NCBI RefSeq assembly: GCF_024172185.1
Contig: NZ_JAMZEC010000001.1
Span: forward strand, 5,538,001-5,602,000
From: Nonomuraea roseoviolacea subsp. carminata
GTDB lineage: Bacteria; Actinomycetota; Actinomycetes; Streptosporangiales; Streptosporangiaceae
Length of the DNA stretch: 64,000 nt
Direction of reading: 5' to 3'
The notes beneath the pieces were generated by a model, which saw only the letters and a program-made list of their open reading frames with translations, was not told where the DNA came from and made no database searches. The translations under genes were made by a program, and so were the position numbers. This document shows, one piece after another, positions 1 through 7,458 of this stretch. Every line of letters begins with the position of its first letter. The first letter of the stretch is position 1.

Positions 1-411
1 CAGCTCGCCGGCTGTGCGAGGGCCGTAGAGCATCACCACGTTGACGGTCGGCGAGTACAGCGGATGCCGCTCGCCCCAGCCCTTGGCGACGAGTTCGTCC
101 TGGTCCTCCCGCGACAGGGCGACGTGCAGGCTGCCGTCGCGGTGGATGTGGGCGAACTCGGCCACCAGGCGCGGGGGCAGCAGCACCGCGCCCTGGGGCG
201 GACGGGCATCGCGGGCCAGGAAGAAGGCGGTGGATCCGGGCTCGGAGATCTCGCTGGGCCTGATCTCGGTGGACGGGAGCGCGGTGGCCATCCACCGCTC
301 GAGCTGCCGGCGGATCTCGTCGGGGCTGTTCTGGGTGAGCTGGACGTGGGGCACCGAGGGGCCGGTGCGCGGGCGGTCGCCCGCGCGGGCGGGCAGGGTC
401 ATGACGGTCAT
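1..411 (-). CDS. DUF5519 / luciferase-family protein, C-terminus outside window
   Basis: Reading leftward from ATG 411, the first 137 codons are visible and the frame is still open at the window edge. The run LLPPRLVAEFAHIHRDGSLH followed by LVAKGWGERHPLYSP is the hallmark of the DUF5519 ('luciferase family protein') group, small cytoplasmic proteins of unknown function that are not bacterial luciferases. The start is supported by a GAGAGGAG ribosome site 7-8 nt upstream. It is divergent from the kinase/LuxR regulator gene, with 181 bp of repeat-rich DNA between them, so that regulator may control it (inference). Confidence 0.75.
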   Translation of the reverse strand, partial: MTVMTLPARAGDRPRTGPSVPHVQLTQNSPDEIRRQLERWMATALPSTEIRPSEISEPGSTAFFLARDARPPQGAVLLPPRLVAEFAHIHRDGSLHVALSREDQDELVAKGWGERHPLYSPTVNVVMLYGPRTAGEL

Positions 412-427
412 CGGAAGGCTCCTCTCC

Positions 428-489
428 GGGAAAACCGGCGGCGGCTCGGGGAAAACCGGCGGCGGCTCCGGGAAAGCCGGCGGCGGCGG
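428..489. repeat. Three tandem copies of a ~20-bp GGGAAAACCGGCGGCGGCTC unit
   Basis: Three adjacent units begin at 428, 448 and 470. The first two are nearly identical; the third has one A-to-G change and a G-rich end. They lie just upstream of the DUF5519 start, in the divergent intergenic region. The layout resembles direct-repeat regulator sites, but replication slippage alone could produce it. Confidence 0.7.
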
Positions 490-499
490 ACGAGGTCAG

Positions 500-566
500 C
501 CTGCTCGTCCGGGCCCGCCGTGCTCACCGTCCGTTCGAGCTGTTCCGGGCTGCCCGGACGAGCAGG
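500..566. promoter_or_regulatory. Perfect 15-bp inverted repeat upstream of the LuxR-type gene
   Basis: CCTGCTCGTCCGGGC at 500-514 is repeated as its exact reverse complement at 552-566, with a 37-nt spacer. The right arm ends 26 nt before the regulator start codon. It could be a two-site operator or a long-loop hairpin in the leader. Arms this long and perfect are unlikely by chance even at this GC content. Confidence 0.6.
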
Positions 567-592
567 GCCCCACCGGGTCAGGGGCGCTTAGC

Positions 593-1885
593 ATGCGAGG
601 CGTGGAGCTGTCCGATCCCCGTGCCGTGCTGGCCGCCGTGACCTCGGTGCTCCGGGCGCCGATCGGCGGCATCCTGGAGCCCCTGTCCGAGGTCCTGGCC
701 GAGTTCCTGCCGCACCGGGCGCTGGCGATGCTCACCGGTGACTGCGCCAGGCATCCCCTGAGAACCCATGGCGAACAGCCGCTGGCCGGCCGGATCACCA
801 GCGGCGAGCTGGCCCGCGCCGGCGCGGGCGTCGAGGTGGGCGAGCCATGGTTCGGCCACGCGCGGCTGGCGGGGGAGTCGCGCCTCGCGCTGATCGTCGC
901 CTCCCGTCCGGCCGGTACGTCCGGCGCGCTCCTGGCCGTCGTGACGGACGGCGACGGCGTTCCCGGCCCGATGGCCCGTGACCTGGTCCGGCTGCTGTGG
1001 GAGCTGCTCGCGGGCCACGTGTCCGACCGGGGCGCGCGGTTGCCTCCCGCCGACCTCGCCGGCAGCCGGGTGGCGGCCGGTGAGCGAGCGCGGGTCATCG
1101 CCGAGCTGACCGACGCCCACGCCGCCACGCTCGCGTCGCTGCTGGCGACGTTGCGCAGCCGTACGCTCGGTGACGCCGCCGCCCGCGCCGCGGCCACGGA
1201 CCTGGCGGTGTCGGCGCTGATCGAGCTGCGCGCCACCGGAGACCTCGACCGGTCGCTCAGCGAGCAGAGCGCCGGCGCGGCCTTCGACCGGCTCGCCGGC
1301 CGGCTCGCTCCCCTCACCCGGCACAGCGAGGTGGCTCTGGAACTGGTCGGCCCGCGCGCGGCGGAGCGCTCCATCCCGGCGGACGTCGCCCACGCCGCGC
1401 AGGCCGTCGTGCGCGGCTGCGTGGTGTCCATGCTCGAACACGAGGGCGTGCGCAGGATTCGCGCCGCCTGGGAGCTGGAGGAGGCGGCGCTGCGGGTCGT
1501 GGTCCGGGACGACGGACCTGGCGTGGCGACGGCCGACGACCCGCCCATGCGCCGTCTCACCGAACTGGCCACCGCCCTGGGCGGTCGCCTCACGCTCGAC
1601 GCCGTCCCGGGCTGGGGCACCACCGTGACCGCCGCGCTGCCGCTCGCGCCGGCCGTCGCGGCCGGGCGCGCGCAGGGGCCGCTGAGCGCGCTCAGGCCCC
1701 GGGAACTGGACGTGCTGGAACGGCTCGCGCGGGGCCTGCGCAACCGCCGGATCGCCGAGGAGCTGAGGATCAGTGAGCACACCGTGAAGTTCCACGTGGC
1801 CAACATCCTCGACAAGCTGGGCGTCACGACCCGTACCGAGGCCGCCGCCCTCGCCCACGCCTCCGGCTTCCCCTCCGTCGCCTGA
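593..1885 (+). CDS. Fused degenerate histidine kinase / LuxR-type regulator
   Basis: A 430-residue cytoplasmic protein. Residues ~1-160 are an unassigned sensor-like region. Residues ~163-210 resemble the HisKA_3 dimerisation helix, but the usual ELHD phosphoacceptor motif reads ELTD, so the histidine is missing. Residues ~280-350 resemble a GHKL ATPase: DDGPG and a GWGTTV G-box are present, the N-box asparagine is not obvious. Residues ~363-428 are a clear LuxR HTH (LRPRELDVLERLARG, then SEHTVKFHVANILDKLGV). Seen: kinase and output domains in one chain. Inferred: it acts as a one-component regulator in which the kinase part binds a ligand or nucleotide rather than passing phosphate. ATG 593 follows AGGGG; GTG 602 is an alternative. 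Confidence 0.8.
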   Translation: MRGVELSDPRAVLAAVTSVLRAPIGGILEPLSEVLAEFLPHRALAMLTGDCARHPLRTHGEQPLAGRITSGELARAGAGVEVGEPWFGHARLAGESRLALIVASRPAGTSGALLAVVTDGDGVPGPMARDLVRLLWELLAGHVSDRGARLPPADLAGSRVAAGERARVIAELTDAHAATLASLLATLRSRTLGDAAARAAATDLAVSALIELRATGDLDRSLSEQSAGAAFDRLAGRLAPLTRHSEVALELVGPRAAERSIPADVAHAAQAVVRGCVVSMLEHEGVRRIRAAWELEEAALRVVVRDDGPGVATADDPPMRRLTELATALGGRLTLDAVPGWGTTVTAALPLAPAVAAGRAQGPLSALRPRELDVLERLARGLRNRRIAEELRISEHTVKFHVANILDKLGVTTRTEAAALAHASGFPSVA

Positions 1886-1914
1886 TCGCCGACGGCCTCG
1901 GCCCCAGCCGCCCC

Positions 1915-2238
1915 TCAGGGGGCGACGGAGCGCACCCGAGCGCCGTCGGTCCCCAGCGGTTCCGCCAGCGCCGGGTGCACGCGTCCCGGATCGACCGTGA
2001 TGATCGTGTACGCGGCGACCCCGGCCCGCACGAACGGGTCGCCGGCCGCGACCCGCTCCACGGCCGCCCGCTCGCCCCGCGCCAGGATGACGCCGCCGTC
2101 GTCCGACGGCACGGTCTGTCCCGACAGCAGGAAGATGCCCTCGCGGTGATGCCGTTCGAGGTAGGTCACGTGCGCGGCGACGTGCGGGGCGGCGTCGTCC
2201 TCGGTGCCGAGGTAGCGCAGGACCAGCAGGTGCAGCAT
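1915..2238 (-). CDS. YciI-family protein
   Basis: A 107-residue YciI/DGPF-fold protein (ferredoxin-like, PF03795). It shows the N-terminal HLLVLRYLG strand, an H-x-x-H pair near residues 25-30, LLSGQ and GDPFVRAGV, all typical of the family. Relatives include small dehydrochlorinase-like enzymes; the reaction here is unknown. It begins 16 bp after the SnoaL-like gene with an AGGGGAAC ribosome site, so it is the last gene of a MarR-SnoaL-YciI operon. Confidence 0.8.
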   Translation of the reverse strand: MLHLLVLRYLGTEDDAAPHVAAHVTYLERHHREGIFLLSGQTVPSDDGGVILARGERAAVERVAAGDPFVRAGVAAYTIITVDPGRVHPALAEPLGTDGARVRSVAP

Positions 2239-2254
2239 GGTGTTCCCCTCTGAC

Positions 2255-2614
2255 TCAGGTGGCTCGGGGGCGGCTCAGGGTGGACATGCCCCACAGCTCG
2301 GCGATGCGCCCGTCCCGTACGTGGAAGATCTCCAGCATCGCGGGCGGCGGCTGCCCGTCGCCGTCCGGTACGCCGCGCAGCGTGCTGCGCACGGCGACCC
2401 GGTCGCCGTCCACGAGCATGTCCTCGACCTCGGCCCTGATGCCGGGGAACCTGGCGCGCATCCCCGACCAGGCTCGCTTGACGCTCTCGGCGCCGACCGT
2501 GCCCAGCGGGTGGCTGACGAAGTCCGCCGCGAAGATCTCGTCGGCGGCGCTCACGTCCCCGGTGTTGAACGCCTCGTACATCCGCCGCGCGACGGCGCGC
2601 ACCTGATCGGTCAT
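2255..2614 (-). CDS. SnoaL-like ester cyclase / NTF2-fold protein
   Basis: A 119-residue SnoaL-like protein. RRMYEAFNTGDVSAADEIFA, then DFVSHPLG and IFHVRDGRIAELWGMSTL, match the cone-shaped alpha+beta fold of polyketide cyclases and related small isomerases. Substrate unknown. ATG 2614 is chosen because AGGAG lies 8 nt upstream; GTG 2623 would sit directly on that site. The preceding MarR stop and this start are separated by one base (TGAGATG), so translation is probably coupled. Confidence 0.8.
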   Translation of the reverse strand: MTDQVRAVARRMYEAFNTGDVSAADEIFAADFVSHPLGTVGAESVKRAWSGMRARFPGIRAEVEDMLVDGDRVAVRSTLRGVPDGDGQPPPAMLEIFHVRDGRIAELWGMSTLSRPRAT

Positions 2615-2615
2615 C

Positions 2616-3062
2616 TCAGCCACTCCTGTCGTCGTACGTCCGGACGTTGGCGCGCAGCCGGGCCAGCACCCGCAGGACCGTCTCCTGGTCCCGTGGAGGG
2701 ATGCCGTCGAGGAGCCGCGCCTGGTAGAGCCGGTGCGCGTCGGCGAGCCCGGCGGCCGTGCGCTCGCCCGCCGGGGTGAGGCGGGCGAGCGTGTAGCGGT
2801 TGTCCCCGGGGTCGAGGCGGCGGGCCACCAGCCCGTCGGCCTCGAACTCCTTGACCAGCCGCGTGACGCTCGCCCCGTCGAGCCCCAGGAAGCGCCGCAG
2901 GTCGCTGTGGCTGGTCTCGCCGTGGCGCCACAGCCGCATCAGGATCTGGAGCCGGGGCCGGCTCATGCCCACGTGGTCGGCGAACGCCTGGCGCACCTCC
3001 GCGTAGGCGCCAGTCAGCTCACGGAAGAACACGTCGTCCGGGGTGTCGTCGCTCTCCGCCAT
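2616..3062 (-). CDS. MarR-family transcriptional regulator
   Basis: A 148-residue winged-helix regulator. The core reads LQILMRLWRHGETSHSDLRRFLG then ASVTRLVKEFEADGLV and a basic wing at RRLDPGDNRYTLARLTPAG, the standard MarR layout. ATG 3062 has an excellent AAGGGAGG site; an in-frame TTG nine codons upstream overlaps that site and is rejected. As first gene of the operon it probably autoregulates together with the SnoaL-like and YciI genes, in response to a small phenolic or similar ligand (family knowledge). Confidence 0.88.
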   Translation of the reverse strand: MAESDDTPDDVFFRELTGAYAEVRQAFADHVGMSRPRLQILMRLWRHGETSHSDLRRFLGLDGASVTRLVKEFEADGLVARRLDPGDNRYTLARLTPAGERTAAGLADAHRLYQARLLDGIPPRDQETVLRVLARLRANVRTYDDRSG

Positions 3063-3127
3063 CGGCCGGCCCTCCCTTGGTGTCGCCAACTATTGTCAGC
3101 GTCAAGGGTTGCGATGTCAAAGAGAAA

Positions 3128-3460
3128 TCAGCGGCGGGCGAGCCGGGCGCGCAGGCCGAGCAGGACGTCCAGCAGCAGGAACGCGGCCGGCGAGATCCCG
3201 GCAGCGGCACGAACAGGCCGGCCGCCACCGTCAGCGCCGCCGGCGGGACCAGCGCCCCGAGAGGGACGCCCTTCCAGGCCCCGCGCCGGTACGGCCGGCC
3301 GAAGCCGCGCGTGGGACGCCGCTGCGACCACATGAGGTAGCCGTACCCGATGAGGAGCATCAGCCCGGCGGCCAGGGCGGCCAGCACGATCTGGTTGGCC
3401 AGGCCGAACAGCCGGCCCATGTGCGCGTCGATCCCCCAGCTGGCCGGCTTGGCCGCGCAC
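3128..3460 (-). pseudogene. PepSY-associated TM protein, 3' remnant with frameshift
   Basis: Minus-strand DNA encodes KPASWGIDAHMGRLFGLANQ followed by two hydrophobic helices (IVLAALAAGLMLLIGYGYLMW and ALVPPAALTVAAGLFVPLPG), the C-terminal end of a PepSY-TM membrane protein. Near 3195 the frame must shift to continue as ISPAAFLLLDVLLGLRARLARR and stop. The N-terminal PepSY repeats are absent; upstream is a short direct repeat and then the WYL gene. Seen: truncation and frameshift. Inferred: a decayed gene whose 5' part was lost. Confidence 0.7.
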
Positions 3461-3463
3461 CGT

Positions 3464-3488
3464 GAGCCCTGGCACCGTGAGCCCTGGC
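3464..3488. repeat. 25-bp repeat, second copy at 16781-16805
   Basis: Two GAGCCCTGGC halves separated by ACCGT. A copy with a single substitution occurs 13 kb away. Here it sits at the broken 5' end of the PepSY remnant. Confidence 0.6.
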
Positions 3489-3529
3489 CCCCGCGAGACC
3501 CTTGGTCGTGATGGCCCGGTGGGTCGGCT

Positions 3530-4537
3530 TCAGCCCGGGTCGGCGGCGAAGGCGAAGGCTGCGGCCCGGTCCCGCAGCAGGCCGGCGAGCTCGGGAGAAT
3601 CGATCACCTCGAAGGGCCATCGCACCCAGAGCAGGCCGCCGGCGAGGACTTCGAGACGGACGTCGGCGATGCGCCAGTATGTCGCTGCCTGACCGGTGGG
3701 GGTCGTCGCCGGGGCGAAGTCGGTGGCGAAGCCACCCATGTACGCCTGTACCTGTTCGATCGGCGCGTGGATCAGGATCGTCGCTGTATGTTTGCGAGGC
3801 GGAGCCCCGAGCCGGCTGGTGACGAACGCAACCGGGTCGCCTCCGGGGACCTCCTGCGGCTCGAAGCGCACGCCCGTCGCTGATGCCCGCGTGATCCGAT
3901 CGACGCGCAACACCCGCCAGCCACGGTCGAGGTCGCGGCACACGAGGAACCACCGGGTCTGCCGGGGCACCAGGGCGGCAGGCTCGACGTGGCGCGGGGA
4001 CTCCCGTCCGGTGTCGGCACCCTCGGTGCTCATCACGAGCAGCTGGACCCGCTCCGCATCCCGGCACGCCAGCGCCAGGACTGCCAGCACGTCGGCGTTC
4101 ATCGGAGCCGGATACGCGCCGGCCACCGCGTTCGGTGTGCCGCCGAGGGCGATCGAGGAGCGCAGCGCCCGTACCCGCCGACGCACCGCCGAGGGCATCA
4201 CCTGCTCCATTTTGGCCAGGGCGGTGAGCGCGACCTCGCCCCCGCCGGCAGCGCCGTTGGCAGCCGACGAGGCGAGGGCGGCGGCCACGGCGAGCGCCTC
4301 ATCCGGGGTGAACACCAGCGGCGGCAGGTCGCTGCCCGTGGACAGTCGGTAGCCGCCATCGGGACCGCGACGTGCCTCGATGTGATAGCCGAGGCCCCGC
4401 AGCCGCTCCACGTCCCGCCGGAGTGTGCGGCCGTCGACGCCGAGGCGGTCGGCGAGCTCGCGGCCGGTCCAGGACCGGCGGGCTTGCAGCAGCTCCAGCA
4501 GGCGCAGCGCCCGCTCGGTCGTGGTCTGGTCCGACAT
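3530..4537 (-). CDS. YafY-type WYL-domain transcriptional regulator
   Basis: A 335-residue regulator. Residues ~7-62 are an HTH_11 winged helix (LRLLELLQARRSWTGRELADRLGV, then GPDGGYRL). The middle and C-terminal parts form a WYL ligand-binding domain (PAALVPRQTRWFLVCRDLDRGWRVLRVDRI) and a WCX extension. Such proteins sense small ligands or nucleic acids and often control the adjacent gene. ATG 4537 is used rather than an in-frame TTG three codons earlier. It is divergent from an NmrA-like reductase, a common pairing in actinomycetes, so that gene is the likely target. Confidence 0.88.
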   Translation of the reverse strand: MSDQTTTERALRLLELLQARRSWTGRELADRLGVDGRTLRRDVERLRGLGYHIEARRGPDGGYRLSTGSDLPPLVFTPDEALAVAAALASSAANGAAGGGEVALTALAKMEQVMPSAVRRRVRALRSSIALGGTPNAVAGAYPAPMNADVLAVLALACRDAERVQLLVMSTEGADTGRESPRHVEPAALVPRQTRWFLVCRDLDRGWRVLRVDRITRASATGVRFEPQEVPGGDPVAFVTSRLGAPPRKHTATILIHAPIEQVQAYMGGFATDFAPATTPTGQAATYWRIADVRLEVLAGGLLWVRWPFEVIDSPELAGLLRDRAAAFAFAADPG

Positions 4538-4572
4538 ACTCGTCAAGCTAGCCGAAATGCGGGCAGAAAATG

Positions 4573-4632
4573 ACCTAAACCGTCCCTAGGTTGGAGTTCG
4601 AGCCGGACCGACCGGCACTACTTACCTAAGGT
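4573..4632. promoter_or_regulatory. Paired ACCTA/TAGGT operator-like sites between WYL and NmrA genes
   Basis: ACCTA (4573-4577) and TAGGT (4587-4591) form an inverted repeat with a 9-nt spacer. A second dyad, ACCTAAGGT at 4624-4632, overlaps the ribosome site of the NmrA-like gene. Both share the ACCTA half, suggesting two regulator sites in the 103-bp divergent region. Confidence 0.45.
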
Positions 4633-4640
4633 GCGCCATC

Positions 4641-5486
4641 TTGACCATCCTTGTCACCGGCGCGACCGGCGCTGTCGGTCGTCACCTTGTCACGACCCTG
4701 CTCGCCCGCGGCGCCGCCGTACGCGCGCTGAGCCGCAAGCCCGATGACGCGGACCTGCCGGCCGGGGCCGAGGTCGTCGCCGGCGACCTGGCCGACGCCA
4801 CCACGCTCGGGTCGCAGGTGTTCGACGGTGTCGATCGCGCCTTCGTCTTCCCCGCTCAGGGTGTCGAGGCGTTCGTCACCGCGGCCAGCGCGCATGGCGT
4901 CCACCGCTTCACCGTGCTGTCCTCCCTTGCTGCCGCGAAGGAGTTCCCGCGTGACCACGGGTCGGCGAGCCAGCTTCACCACAGCGCGGTCGAGGCCGCC
5001 GTGACCGGCCGCACCGATACCTGGACGATCCTGCGGCCCGGCACCTTCGCCAACAACCTGCTCTCCTGGGCCTGGCAGATCCGCTCCGGCGCACCGATCC
5101 GGGCGCCGTACCTGGCATCGGCACAGGCCCCGATCCACGAGTACGACGTCGCCGAGGCCGCCGCCGAGACCCTGCTCTCCGACGAGCATCTGGGTGAGGC
5201 GATTCCGCTCACCGGCCCGCAAGCTCTGACCCGCTCCGAGCAGGTGGCGATCATCGGCGAGGCCCTGGGGCGGGAGATCCCGCTGGTGGAGATCGCACCC
5301 GAGGAGTTCCGCACCGAGACCGCACAGTTCATCCCCGAGCCGGTGATGAAGATGCTGCTCGACTACTGGCACGACACCCTCACCGTCCCCGACGTCCCGC
5401 GTCCCGTCACCGTGGTGACCGGGCGGCCGGGCCGTACTCTGGCGGAGTGGGCCGCCGACCACCGGGCCGACTTCGAGGCCGCCTGA
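4641..5486 (+). CDS. NmrA-like NAD(P)-binding reductase
   Basis: A 281-residue atypical short-chain dehydrogenase. ILVTGATGAVGRHLV is the N-terminal dinucleotide-binding glycine motif; ALSRKP supplies a basic residue typical of NADPH preference; RPGTFANNLLSW is characteristic of NmrA/QOR2-like proteins. The TTG start is supported by TAAGGTG 8 nt upstream; no in-frame ATG or GTG is better placed. Family members act as quinone reductases or redox sensors. Divergent from the WYL regulator. Confidence 0.85.
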   Translation: MTILVTGATGAVGRHLVTTLLARGAAVRALSRKPDDADLPAGAEVVAGDLADATTLGSQVFDGVDRAFVFPAQGVEAFVTAASAHGVHRFTVLSSLAAAKEFPRDHGSASQLHHSAVEAAVTGRTDTWTILRPGTFANNLLSWAWQIRSGAPIRAPYLASAQAPIHEYDVAEAAAETLLSDEHLGEAIPLTGPQALTRSEQVAIIGEALGREIPLVEIAPEEFRTETAQFIPEPVMKMLLDYWHDTLTVPDVPRPVTVVTGRPGRTLAEWAADHRADFEAA

Positions 5487-5638
5487 CGGGGCCGGGCAGA
5501 GCCGAAGTTGCACGGTCCCGTACGGGTGCCGTGGTAGCGGACGTGGTCAGACTATGCGGGTGCGGAGGGTGCGGCCTCGGACCTCCCAGTGGACCCTTCT
5601 GCCGCCCGGCGGCCAGGCACCGCTGGTGAACGCGGTGA

Positions 5639-5734
5639 TAGCAGGTCCGCGGACTCGCTCACCGTCGCATCCGCAGCCAGGTGCCTCTTGACGAAGTAGA
5701 CGACCGCCTGAAAGTCGTTGGACCGTGCGGGCAT
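5639..5734 (-). pseudogene. N-terminal fragment of an uncharacterised protein
   Basis: From ATG 5734 the frame reads MPARSNDFQAVVYFVKRHLA then ADATVSESADL and turns into low-complexity Pro/Ala/Ser sequence with a stop at 5552. The start looks like a genuine protein N-terminus (I recall similar openings in nuclease-like hypothetical proteins), but only about 32 residues are protein-like. I cannot name the family. Confidence 0.4.
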
Positions 5735-5793
5735 CCCCTCACGGTAGCGGCGGGCAGCGACAAGGTGCCGATGCAGCGACCCGACCGTCCGCG

Positions 5794-6003
5794 AAGGGCG
5801 GCGAGCTGTTCGTCACCGGCGAGGTGGCCTACTGCACGGACGGGGACAAGATCTACAAGCTCGACCCGTGGTCGTTCACGGCGAGGACCGTCGTCGAGGG
5901 GCTGGCGCGGCAGTGGTTCGGCGGGGAGCCCGAGCTGGCGCTGGATCCCTCGCGTCGCGCCCTGTACGGGGTGCGCGGCCGCAACCTGGTCCGCGTCGCC
6001 ATC
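5794..6003 (+). pseudogene. Beta-propeller-like protein fragment
   Basis: About 70 codons read GGELFVTGEVAYCTDGDKIY then KLDPWSFTART and end LDPSRRALYGVRGRNLVRVA. The alternating strands and the LDP/LYGVRG pattern resemble one or two blades of a PQQ/YVTN-type propeller. No start codon with a ribosome site and no proper C-terminus exist, so it is an internal fragment. Confidence 0.4.
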
Positions 6004-6036
6004 TCGGGCCGCCCCGGACGCCTCCCCCGCGCCGCC

Positions 6037-7458
6037 TCACGGCGCGGTGTCGAGGGCCAGGTACTTGGTGGACACGTACTCGCCGATGCCTTCGAAGCCG
6101 CCCTCACGCCCCAGCCCCGACTGCTTGATCCCGCCGAACGGGGCCGCCGCGTTGGACACCAGGCCGCGGTTCACGCCGACCATGCCGGCCTCCAGGCGTT
6201 CGGAGACGCGCAGGGCGCGGGCGAGCGAGCCGGTGTACAGGTAGACGACGAGACCGTACGGGGTGGCGTTGGCCAGCGCCAGCGCCGCGTCCTCGCCGGC
6301 GAAGGGGGTGACGGGCGCGACCGGGCCGAAGATCTCCTCCTGGTGGATCCGCGCCTCGGCCGGGACGCCGGTCAGGACGGTGGCCGGGTAGAACGGGCCT
6401 TCGGCGTGCCCGCCGGCGAGCACCCGCGCCCCGTGGGCGACGGCGTCGTCGACCAGTCCGGCGACGCGCCGCCGCTGCCTGGCGTTGATGAGGGGCCCCA
6501 GTTCGGACGCCGGATCGGTGCCGGGGCCGAGCCGCACCCGCTTCATCCGTTCGGCGAGCCGCCCGGCGAACTCCTCCGCGACCGGTTCCTCGACCAGGAA
6601 GCGGTTGGCCGCGACGCACGACTGGCCGCCGTTGCGCAGCTTGGCCAGCACGGCGCCGTCCACGGCCGCGTTCAGGTCGGCGTCGGCGAAGACAAGGAAC
6701 GGGGCGTTGCCGCCGAGCTCCATCGAGGTGCGCAGCACGTTGCCCGACGCCTGGGCGAGCAGGAGCCGGCCCACCTCCGTGGAGCCGGTGAAGGACAGCT
6801 TGCGCAGGCGGGGGTCGGCCAGCAGCCGCTCGACGAGGGGCGCCGGCCGGCTGGTGGGCAGCGCGTTCACCACGCCGGCGGGCACTCCGGCGTCCGCGAG
6901 CACCTGGACCAGCAGCAGGCACGACAGCGGGGTGTCCTCGGCGGGCTTGAGCAGCGCCGTGCAGCCCGCGGCCAAGGCCGGACCCACCTTCCTGGTGATC
7001 ATCGCGAGGGGGAAGTTCCACGGCGAGACGAGCAGGCAGGGGCCGACCGGCTGCCGGGCGGTCACGATGCGGAAGTCGCCGCCCGGGCTCACCCGGTACT
7101 CGCCGGAGATCCGTACGGACTCCTCGGCGAACCACTGGAGGAAGTCGGCCGCGTAGCCGACCTCGGCGCGCGACTCGGCCAGCGGCTTGCCCATCTCGCG
7201 GGTGATGAGCAGCGCGAACTCCTCGCCCCGCGAGACCAGCCCGTCGTGGGCGCGGCGCAGGACGGCGGCCCGCTCGCGGGGCGGCGTCGCGGCCCACGCG
7301 TCCTGGGCGGCGACTGCCGCGTCCAGCGCCGCGAGGGCGTCGGCCGGGCCGGCGTCGGCCACCTCGGCCAGCGTCTGTCCCGTGGCGGGGTCCGTCACGG
7401 GAAAGCGCCGGTCGGTGTCGCGCCACTCGCCGCCGATGAAGCAGCCTGTCGGAGTCAT
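6037..7458 (-). CDS. NAD(P)-dependent succinate-semialdehyde-type aldehyde dehydrogenase
   Basis: A 473-residue ALDH most like GabD-type succinate semialdehyde dehydrogenases. It shows SPWNFPLAMITRKVGPALAA, the FTGSTEVGR cofactor turn, catalytic Glu in ELGGNAPF (~residue 247) and catalytic Cys in GGQSCVAANRF (~278). The C-terminus has the FGGIKQSGLGREGG signature. It is the last gene of the operon; its ATG overlaps the alcohol dehydrogenase stop (ATGA). With that enzyme it would convert an alcohol to an acid via the aldehyde; the true substrate is unknown. Confidence 0.9.
   Translation of the reverse strand: MTPTGCFIGGEWRDTDRRFPVTDPATGQTLAEVADAGPADALAALDAAVAAQDAWAATPPRERAAVLRRAHDGLVSRGEEFALLITREMGKPLAESRAEVGYAADFLQWFAEESVRISGEYRVSPGGDFRIVTARQPVGPCLLVSPWNFPLAMITRKVGPALAAGCTALLKPAEDTPLSCLLLVQVLADAGVPAGVVNALPTSRPAPLVERLLADPRLRKLSFTGSTEVGRLLLAQASGNVLRTSMELGGNAPFLVFADADLNAAVDGAVLAKLRNGGQSCVAANRFLVEEPVAEEFAGRLAERMKRVRLGPGTDPASELGPLINARQRRRVAGLVDDAVAHGARVLAGGHAEGPFYPATVLTGVPAEARIHQEEIFGPVAPVTPFAGEDAALALANATPYGLVVYLYTGSLARALRVSERLEAGMVGVNRGLVSNAAAPFGGIKQSGLGREGGFEGIGEYVSTKYLALDTAP

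Larger units (their letters stand above)
5487..6036. other. Gene-debris region, no intact gene
   Basis: 550 bp without a complete gene. It holds two recognisable fragments on opposite strands (5639-5734 minus and 5794-6003 plus) plus unassignable sequence. The neighbours on both sides are intact. This looks like a junction left by deletions or insertions; no transposase or terminal repeats are visible. Confidence 0.6.

Noticed and set aside
1..411. Flavin-dependent bacterial luciferase
   Set aside because: The database name 'luciferase family protein' for DUF5519 is misleading; no TIM-barrel luciferase motifs are present.
428..489. Tandem repeats considered as a CRISPR array
   Set aside because: Units are contiguous without spacers, and no cas genes are present.
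5487..6036. Insertion sequence as cause of the debris zone
   Set aside because: No transposase fragment, terminal inverted repeat or target duplication seen.
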